The notes under the pieces are model-generated. The model was not told the origin of the DNA and searched no databases. It saw nothing but the letters and a program-made list of their open reading frames with translations. A stretch of 37,657 nt of DNA from DASRHK01 sp035650495 (GTDB taxonomy: Bacteria > Pseudomonadota > Gammaproteobacteria > Nevskiales > Nevskiaceae), in the NCBI GenBank assembly GCA_035650495.1, contig DASRHK010000108.1, forward strand, positions 1 to 37,657, given 5' to 3'. Made by a program: the position numbers and the translations under genes. Of the stretch, positions 32,135 through 37,657 are shown piece by piece. Within the stretch, counting starts at the first letter, position 1; every line of letters begins with the position of its first letter.

Positions 32135-35100
32135 ATGAGCATCCACGCGGCACTCAAGCACGAGACGCTGTACGACTACGACCGGCGCGTCGGCCTGTCG
32201 CCGCAGATCATCCGCCTGCGGCCGGCGCCGCATTCGCGTACGCCAGTCCTTTCGTATTCGCTGAAGATCGAGCCGCAGCCGCATTTCCTCAACTGGCAGC
32301 AGGATCCGTTCGGCAACTGGCAGGCGCGCGTCGTGTTTCCCGAAGCCGTGAAGCACTTCCACGTCACCGTCGATCTGGTCGCCGACATCTCCGTCTACAA
32401 CCCGTTCGACTTCTTCGTCGAGCCCGATGCCGAGAAATTCCCCTTCGCGTATGAGAAGACGCTCGCCGAAGAGCTGAAGCCGTATTTCCGGCGCGACGAG
32501 GCCGGGCCGCTGCTCGCGAAGCTGCTCGACTCGCTTCCACGCGCCGCGGACAACACGGTCAACTTCCTCGTCGATCTCAATCAGCGTCTGCAGCGCGAGA
32601 TCCGCTATCTGATCCGCATGGAGCCGGGCGTGCAGACGCCCGAGGAAACGCTGCGCAACGCCTCGGGATCGTGCCGCGACACCGGCTGGCTGCTCGTGCA
32701 GTTGCTGCGACACCTCGGTCTCGCGTCGCGCTTCGTCTCGGGCTATCTGATCCAGTTGAAGCCCGACGTGAAGTCGCTCGACGGGCCGTCGGGCACCGAT
32801 TACGACTTCACCGATCTGCACGCGTGGTGTGAAGTGTTCATCCCCGGCGCCGGCTGGATCGGGCTCGATCCGACCTCGGGCCTGCTCGCCGGCGAAGGGC
32901 ACATCCCGCTGTGCGCGACGCCCGAGCCGCAGTCGGCTGCGCCGATCACCGGCGCGGTCGACAAGTGCGAAGTCACCTTCGCACATCACATGAAAGTCAC
33001 GCGCATCTTCGAGACGCCGCGCGTGACCTACCCATACTCCGACGACGAGTGGAAGCTGGTCGACAAGCTCGGCGAGAAGATCGACGCGCAGCTGGGCGCG
33101 AGCGACATGCGTCTCACGATGGGCGGCGAGCCGACCTTCGTCTCGATCGACGACTTCCAGTCCGACGAATGGAACACGGCCGCGGTTGGTCCGACCAAGC
33201 AGCAGCTCGCGCTGCGACTGATCCAGCGATTGCGCGATCGCTTCGCGCCGAAAGGGTTGATCACCTACGGGCAGGGCAAGTGGTATCCCGGCGAGTCGCT
33301 GCCGCGCTGGGCGTATTCGCTCTACTGGCGCGGCGACGGCAAGCCGCTGTGGAATCTCGGCGCGCCGCAGCCTTCGCGCGAGCCAATCACGACGACCGTC
33401 GCGCAACGATTCCTGTGCGGGATTGCCGAGCGCCTCGCGATCGATCCGGACTACGTGCTGCCGGCGTACGAGGATCCGTTCCACTATCTGCACAAGGAGC
33501 GCCAGCTTCCGTACAACGTCACGCCGCTCGATTCGAAATTGAAGGACGTCGAAGAGCGCGCGCGGCTGTCGGCCGTGTTCGAGCGCGGGCTCGACGCGCC
33601 GAAAGGCTTCGTGCTGCCGATCCAGCGCTGGCAGGCGCGCGCATGGATCAGCGAGCGCTGGACCACGCGGCAAGGGAAGCTGTTCCTGATCCCTGGCGAC
33701 TCGCCGGTGGGATTGCGCTTGCCGCTCGAGTCGCTGCCATGGGTTCCGGGCGTGTCGTATCCGCACGTGTTCGAGCAGGATCCGAGCTTGCAGTCCCGGG
33801 AGCTGCCGCAGCAGTCGCAGCTCGAGAGGCCGGCGCACATGGCGCGCCCTGCGACGATTCCGGCGGCGGTAAGGACCGCGATGGCCGTCGAAGTGCGCGA
33901 AGGCTTCGTCAACGTTTTCCTGCCGCCGGTGTCGAGCACCGAGGACTATCTCGAGCTCGTCGCGGCGATCGAAGACGTCGCGCGCGAGACGCGGGCGCCG
34001 GTGCGCATCGAAGGCTACGCGCCGCCGCAAGATCTCCGTGTGAATCTGATCAAGGTCACGCCGGATCCGGGCGTGATCGAAGTGAACATCCATCCGGCGC
34101 GCTCGTGGAGCGATCTGCGCGACAACACCAACGCGCTGTACGAAGAGGCGCGGCAGTCGCGCCTGGGCACCGAGAAATTCCTGATCGACGGCCGTAGCGT
34201 CGGCACCGGCGGCGGCAATCACGTCGTGGTCGGCGGCATCGTGCCGGGCGACTCGCCGTTCCTGCGGCGGCCCGATCTGCTCGGCTCGCTGATCCGCTAT
34301 TGGCAGAACCATCCGTCGCTGTCGTACCTGTTCTCCGGGCTGTTCATCGGCCCGACGTCGCAGCACCCGCGCGTCGACGAGGCGCGCGACACGCAGCTCT
34401 ACGAGCTGGAGATCGCGCTGTCGCAGTTGCCGGTGAAGGGCGCGCCCAATGTGCAGCCCTGGCTCGTCGATCGCGTGCTGCGGCACCTGATGACCGACCT
34501 CACCGGCAACACGCATCGCAGCGAGCTGTGCATCGACAAGCTGTTCTCGCCGGATTCGGCGACCGGCCGGCTCGGGCTCGTCGAGTTCCGCTGCTTCGAG
34601 ATGCCGCCGCACGCGCGCATGAGCCTTGCGCAGCAGCTCGTCCTGCGCGCGATGCTCGCGTGGTTCTGGGAGCAGCCGTACACGCGCAAGCTCGTGAACT
34701 TCGGCACCCAGCTGCACGATCGCTACATGCTGCCGCACTTCGTCTGGCAGGACTTCTGCGAAGTGCTCGACGATCTGCGCTCTGCGGGCTACGCGTTCAA
34801 GCGCGAGTGGTTCGGCTCGCACTTCGAGTTCCGCTTCCCGCGCCACGGCGCGATCAACTTCCAGGGGACCGAGCTCGAGCTGCGCCATGCGCTCGAGCCG
34901 TGGCCGGTGCTCGGCGAAGAGCCCGGCGCCGGCGGCACTGCGCGCTTCGTCGACTCGTCGCTCGAGCGGGTGCAGCTCACCGCGCGGCATCTGAACGGCA
35001 AGCGTTATCTCGTCGCGTGCAACGGCCGCCGCCTCCCGCTCGCGAGCACCGGCACCGAAGGCGAGTTCGTCGCCGGTGTGCGTTTCCGCGCGTGGCAGCC

Positions 35101-35380
35101 GGCTTCGTGCCTGCATCCGACGATCGGCGTGCACACGCCGCTCTGGTTCGATCTCTACGACACCTGGAATCAGCGCGCCGTTGCCGGCTTCACCTATCAC
35201 GTCGCGCATCCGGCCGGTCGCAACTACGAGACGTTCCCGGTCAACGCGTACGAGGCCGAGTCGCGACGCCTGTCGCGCTTCGAGCCGCGTGGGCACACGC
35301 CCGGCTACTACTCACCGCCCGAGGAGCGGCCGAATATGGATTTCCCACTGACGCTGGACCTGCGGCGCTTGGCGGGATGA
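32135..35380 (+). CDS. Transglutaminase-like/DUF2126 fusion protein
   Basis: The 1081-residue cytoplasmic protein has two halves. Residues 1-280 are a transglutaminase-like cysteine peptidase unit with its beta N-domain (HETLYDYDRRVGLSPQIIRL) and a complete triad: Cys180 in GSCRDTGWL, His229 in DLHAWCEVF, Asp245 in GLDPTSG. Residues of about 320-1081 are DUF2126. It carries LTMGGEPTFVSIDD, YGQGKWYPGE, EVNIHPARSW and GTGGGNHVVVGG, whose Glu, His and Asn-His motifs are compatible with the proposal that this region has a glutamine-synthetase/GCS2-like amidoligase fold; I cannot test that here. Homologues sit beside alpha-E, ATP-grasp and Anbu genes, as here. The anbu start follows 12 bp after the stop, indicating one transcript. 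Confidence 0.93.
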   Translation: MSIHAALKHETLYDYDRRVGLSPQIIRLRPAPHSRTPVLSYSLKIEPQPHFLNWQQDPFGNWQARVVFPEAVKHFHVTVDLVADISVYNPFDFFVEPDAEKFPFAYEKTLAEELKPYFRRDEAGPLLAKLLDSLPRAADNTVNFLVDLNQRLQREIRYLIRMEPGVQTPEETLRNASGSCRDTGWLLVQLLRHLGLASRFVSGYLIQLKPDVKSLDGPSGTDYDFTDLHAWCEVFIPGAGWIGLDPTSGLLAGEGHIPLCATPEPQSAAPITGAVDKCEVTFAHHMKVTRIFETPRVTYPYSDDEWKLVDKLGEKIDAQLGASDMRLTMGGEPTFVSIDDFQSDEWNTAAVGPTKQQLALRLIQRLRDRFAPKGLITYGQGKWYPGESLPRWAYSLYWRGDGKPLWNLGAPQPSREPITTTVAQRFLCGIAERLAIDPDYVLPAYEDPFHYLHKERQLPYNVTPLDSKLKDVEERARLSAVFERGLDAPKGFVLPIQRWQARAWISERWTTRQGKLFLIPGDSPVGLRLPLESLPWVPGVSYPHVFEQDPSLQSRELPQQSQLERPAHMARPATIPAAVRTAMAVEVREGFVNVFLPPVSSTEDYLELVAAIEDVARETRAPVRIEGYAPPQDLRVNLIKVTPDPGVIEVNIHPARSWSDLRDNTNALYEEARQSRLGTEKFLIDGRSVGTGGGNHVVVGGIVPGDSPFLRRPDLLGSLIRYWQNHPSLSYLFSGLFIGPTSQHPRVDEARDTQLYELEIALSQLPVKGAPNVQPWLVDRVLRHLMTDLTGNTHRSELCIDKLFSPDSATGRLGLVEFRCFEMPPHARMSLAQQLVLRAMLAWFWEQPYTRKLVNFGTQLHDRYMLPHFVWQDFCEVLDDLRSAGYAFKREWFGSHFEFRFPRHGAINFQGTELELRHALEPWPVLGEEPGAGGTARFVDSSLERVQLTARHLNGKRYLVACNGRRLPLASTGTEGEFVAGVRFRAWQPASCLHPTIGVHTPLWFDLYDTWNQRAVAGFTYHVAHPAGRNYETFPVNAYEAESRRLSRFEPRGHTPGYYSPPEERPNMDFPLTLDLRRLAG

Positions 35381-35392
35381 GATAATCGCGCC

Positions 35393-36178
35393 ATGACGTA
35401 TTGCGTAGCGATCAAGGTCAACGAGGGACTGGTGTTCGCCGGCGACACGCGCACCAGCGCGGGCGTCGACGACGTGCGCACCTACAACAAGCTGCACGTG
35501 TTCGAGTTCCCCGGCGAGCGCGTCTTCGTGCTGCTCTCCGCCGGCAATCTCGCGACCACGCAGGCCGTGCTCGCCAACATCAACCGCGATCTCAACAACC
35601 CGGCCGCGACGACGAGCCTGCGTAACGTGATGCACATGTACGACGCGGCCGAATATCTCGGGGCGCTGTCGGTGCGATCGCAGCGCGAGACCGCCGCCAA
35701 CATGCAGCCCTCGAGCGTCGACCTGCGCGCGACGCTGATCCTCGGCGGCCAGATCAAGGGCGAAGAGCCGTCGCTCTATCTCATCTATCCCGAGGGCAAT
35801 TGCATCTCGTCGTCGCCGGACACGCCGTATCTGCAGATCGGCGAGCTCAAGTACGGCAAGCCGATCCTCGACCGCATCATCCGCCCGTACGTGTCGCTGG
35901 AAGATGGCGCGCGCTGCGCGCTGGTGTCGATGGACTCGACGATGAAGTCGAATCTCTCGGTCGGCCCGCCGATCGACCTGGTGATCGTCCCGACCGGTGC
36001 GCTGAAAGTCACGCGCCGCATGCGGCTCGACTTCGACACGCCGATGTTCGCGCAGATCCGCGAAGGCTGGGGCCGCGAGCTCGTGCGCGCGTTCCGCAAC
36101 CTGCCGCGGTTCGATTGGGAAGTGCAGCAGGAGATGACGTTCCAGCAGGCCGCGTCGCAGCAGCAGACGCAAAGCTAG
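35393..36178 (+). CDS. Anbu, proteasome-like Ntn peptidase
   Basis: The 261-residue protein starts MTYCVAIKV; removal of Met leaves Thr2 as the N-terminal nucleophile, with Asp18 in AGDTRT and Lys33 in YNKLHVF as the other proteasome-type catalytic residues. The middle LSAGNLATTQAV and late RCALVSMDSTMKSNLSVGPPIDLVIV fit Anbu (ancestral beta subunit) and not HslV: the protein is much longer (HslV about 175), and there is no HslU nearby. Anbu structures show open helical assemblies, and the natural substrate is unresolved. The Gln-rich C-terminus is typical of a flexible tail. It lies 12 bp after the transglutaminase/DUF2126 gene and converges on the alpha-E gene across a REP-type palindrome. 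Confidence 0.93.
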   Translation: MTYCVAIKVNEGLVFAGDTRTSAGVDDVRTYNKLHVFEFPGERVFVLLSAGNLATTQAVLANINRDLNNPAATTSLRNVMHMYDAAEYLGALSVRSQRETAANMQPSSVDLRATLILGGQIKGEEPSLYLIYPEGNCISSSPDTPYLQIGELKYGKPILDRIIRPYVSLEDGARCALVSMDSTMKSNLSVGPPIDLVIVPTGALKVTRRMRLDFDTPMFAQIREGWGRELVRAFRNLPRFDWEVQQEMTFQQAASQQQTQS

Positions 36179-36210
36179 AACTGGATTCCCGCCTACGCGG
36201 GAATGACGAT
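36178..36210. repeat. REP-type palindromic element between anbu and the alpha-E gene (copy 2)
   Basis: This is the same 33-bp sequence as 13051-13083, with a single difference. It begins at the last base of the anbu stop codon and fills nearly the whole 36-bp gap to the convergent alpha-E stop (36215). The hairpin ATTCCCGC-CTAC-GCGGGAAT could act as a weak bidirectional terminator or 3'-end stabiliser. Confidence 0.85.
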
Positions 36211-36214
36211 TCCC

Positions 36215-37150
36215 CTAGAGCTTGAACCACGCCGCGCGCATCGCGTCGTGCAGGTCGCCCAATCCGATCTGGATCTCGTCGATCAGCCGGTGCAGGCCGG
36301 CGTCGGTCGCGAGCAGGCCTTCGACGTCCGCGTCCTGCACCAGCGCGCGCGTGCGCTCGATCGAGCGCTCGATCTTCCGGTTCGGCGGCAGGTTGGGCAG
36401 CGTCGACGCGATGGTGTTGAGGCAGAACACCACGCTGCGCGGGAACTGCCGGTTCTGCAGCAGGAAGCGCAGCACGGACGGTCCGCTCACGCGGATGCGC
36501 ACGTGGCGCCGATACATCTGATACGCGGTGAGCGAGCGCAGCACGCTCATCCACCAGATGTTGAGGAACGGCGCCAGCTGGTCGCCGCTGCCGGCACGGA
36601 TCATGGTGGTCGAGCGCACCTCGATGATGCGCGTGGTCATGTCCGCCTGCTCGATATTGGTGCCGATGCGCAGGAAGTGGAAGCCCACCTCGCGGCTCAT
36701 GTTCGACACGATCATCCCGTAGATCAGCAGCGCGCTCTCGATCACCTCGGTGAGGAAATCCTGGCGGCGCGCGCGCGACGTGACGCGATCGCCTTTCTCC
36801 TGGACGAACAGGTAAAGATCGTTGAGCTTCTCCCAGATCTCGCGCGGCATGATGTCGCGCGAGGTGCGCAGGATCTCGCGCGCGAAGTGCAGCGACGAGA
36901 AGATCGATCCGGGATTGTTCTGGTCGAGCACCAGGAAGCGCACGACGTTGGCCTCGGTCGCGTCGGGATAGAGCTTGGCGTAGGTCTCCTTCGCGCCGAC
37001 GATCTCGATCAGCGGTCCCCAGCCGAACGTCGCGTGCTTGGGCAGGTCGAGCAGCAGGCTCGCGTTGACCATGATCAGCCGCGCGGTGTTCTCCGCGCGC
37101 TGCAGGTAGCGCCCGAACCAGTAGAGGTTGTCGGCGACGCGCGAGAGCAT
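36215..37150 (-). CDS. Alpha-E domain protein
   Basis: The 311-residue, mostly helical protein matches the alpha-E (DUF403) family: MLSRVADNLYWFGRYLQRAENTAR at the start, here with RAENTARL conserved, FLVLDQNNPGSIFSSLHFAREILR at about residues 90-113, IMPREIWEKLNDLY, FHFLRIGTNIEQADMTTRIIEVR, and the conserved FLLQNRQFPRSVVFCL near residue 230. There is no known catalytic residue set. The family is always found close to, or fused with, the circularly permuted ATP-grasp protein and is thought to assist it. It follows the ATP-grasp gene with no spacer (stop TAA at 37151-37153, ATG at 37150), so the two are translationally coupled. Confidence 0.94.
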   Translation of the reverse strand: MLSRVADNLYWFGRYLQRAENTARLIMVNASLLLDLPKHATFGWGPLIEIVGAKETYAKLYPDATEANVVRFLVLDQNNPGSIFSSLHFAREILRTSRDIMPREIWEKLNDLYLFVQEKGDRVTSRARRQDFLTEVIESALLIYGMIVSNMSREVGFHFLRIGTNIEQADMTTRIIEVRSTTMIRAGSGDQLAPFLNIWWMSVLRSLTAYQMYRRHVRIRVSGPSVLRFLLQNRQFPRSVVFCLNTIASTLPNLPPNRKIERSIERTRALVQDADVEGLLATDAGLHRLIDEIQIGLGDLHDAMRAAWFKL

Positions 37151-37657
37151 TTACGCGACAGCCTTCTGTGATTGCGATTGCGACTGTGTCGCCTCCGGCT
37201 CGGCGTCGAGGTCGACGATCCACGTGTCCTTGCTGCCGCCGCCCTGCGAGCTGTTGACCACGAGCGAGCCTTTCACCAGCGCGACGCGCGTGAGCCCGCC
37301 CATGGTCACGTAGGGCGCGTCCTTGCGCGAGAGGATGAACGGTCGCAGGTCGAGATGGCGCGGCTCGACGCCGCCGTCGACGAGTGTCGGCCCGGTCGAG
37401 AGCGCGAGGGTGGGCTGCGCCATGTAGTTGCGCGGATTCGCCTTGATCAGCTCCTTGAATTTCTCGCGCTCCTTCTCGCTGGCGCGCGGGCCAATCAGCA
37501 TGCCGTAGCCGCCGGACTCGTTCGCCGGCTTCACGACGAGCTGGTCGAGATGCGTGAGCACGTGACGCCGCTGCTTGTCGTCCATGCACAGGAAGGAGGG
37601 CACGTTCGGCAGGATCGCGTCCTCGCCGAGGTAGTACTTGATCATCTGCGGCACGAA
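37151..37657 (-). CDS. Circularly permuted ATP-grasp protein, C-terminal part, runs off the right edge
   Basis: The visible 168 residues are the C-terminal third; the rest, about 300 residues in relatives, lies beyond the window. They show PSFLCMDDKQRRHVLTHLDQLVVKPANESGGYGMLIG (only the core LVVKPANESGGYG is diagnostic), NPRNYMAQPTLALSTGPT, RHLDLRPFIL, GGLTRVAL and NSSQGGGSKDTWI, all typical of the CP_ATPgrasp family. Such enzymes form amide bonds between a carboxylate and an amine with ATP, via an acyl phosphate. The C-terminus ends in a Ser-Gln repeat (TQSQSQSQK) after EPEA, which looks like a lineage-specific tail. It is the first visible gene of the minus-strand pair with alpha-E. Start not visible. 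Confidence 0.92.
   Translation of the reverse strand, partial: FVPQMIKYYLGEDAILPNVPSFLCMDDKQRRHVLTHLDQLVVKPANESGGYGMLIGPRASEKEREKFKELIKANPRNYMAQPTLALSTGPTLVDGGVEPRHLDLRPFILSRKDAPYVTMGGLTRVALVKGSLVVNSSQGGGSKDTWIVDLDAEPEATQSQSQSQKAVA

Noticed and set aside
32057..35296. A 1079-codon minus-strand frame opposite the transglutaminase/DUF2126 gene
   Set aside because: No recognisable motif; the plus strand has a complete catalytic triad and family motifs.
35393..36178. HslV protease
   Set aside because: Too long, has Anbu-specific motifs, and there is no hslU; the transglutaminase/ATP-grasp context is that of Anbu.
32135..37657. Antiviral defence island or antibiotic peptide cluster
   Set aside because: There are no nuclease, toxin, transporter or precursor-peptide genes next to the locus in this window; the set matches the known Anbu/alpha-E association.

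Overview
This is a dense, very GC-rich proteobacterial chromosome segment. It holds about 30 genes on both strands, with no rRNA, tRNA, transposase, phage gene or CRISPR array that I can see. Two gene orders point to Gammaproteobacteria, with a betaproteobacterium as the main alternative. The first is maf-rng-yhdP-nitrilase-tldD, the order seen in Pseudomonas and, without the nitrilase, in E. coli. The second is rsmD/coaD/YfhL-type ferredoxin/gamma-glutamyltransferase; the last three are also adjacent in Pseudomonas. The lineage is an inference from gene order and codon bias, not a search result.

Layout. 1-2959: a truncated M61 peptidase and a lipoprotein gene (minus strand), then a small secreted protein and an Ig-like/glycine-zipper lipoprotein (plus). 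2965-3048: two perfect palindromes and a terminator. 3062-14746: a long plus-strand run of tightly packed housekeeping genes (maf, rng, yhdP, nitrilase-like amidase, tldD, SRPBCC protein, rsmD, coaD, ferredoxin, ggt), many joined by GTGA or 1-8 bp junctions. 14743-18646: a minus-strand block (HD-domain protein, exonuclease III, a 97-bp composite palindrome, oligopeptidase A). 18783-24613: a plus-strand chain of glutathione reductase, lipoprotein esterase, HMG-CoA lyase, acetoacetyl-CoA synthetase and phosphoglycerate mutase. The middle enzymes turn HMG-CoA into acetyl-CoA, acetoacetate and then acetoacetyl-CoA, the end of leucine breakdown. 24610-29675: a small HExxH protein, a very large lipid-anchored penicillin-acylase-family protein, a strong bidirectional terminator, and a second lipoprotein that looks like a distant paralogue of the one at 840-1760. 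29801-32060: a fructokinase-like ROK kinase, a small P-loop kinase and an alpha/beta hydrolase.

The right end (32135-37657) is the most interesting part. It holds a transglutaminase-like/DUF2126 protein of 1081 residues and the proteasome-like peptidase Anbu on the plus strand. Facing them on the minus strand are an alpha-E protein and the C-terminal part of a circularly permuted ATP-grasp protein. These families are known to travel together, and the set has been proposed to make and break amide bonds in an unidentified peptide or protein tag. To my knowledge its biological function is unsettled.

Other points of note are a dispersed palindrome (WIPACAGM-type REP) that supplies part of the Ggt signal peptide and recurs between Anbu and alpha-E; a ROK kinase that has lost all three zinc-binding cysteines; and two calcium-loop-like insertions in the acylase.
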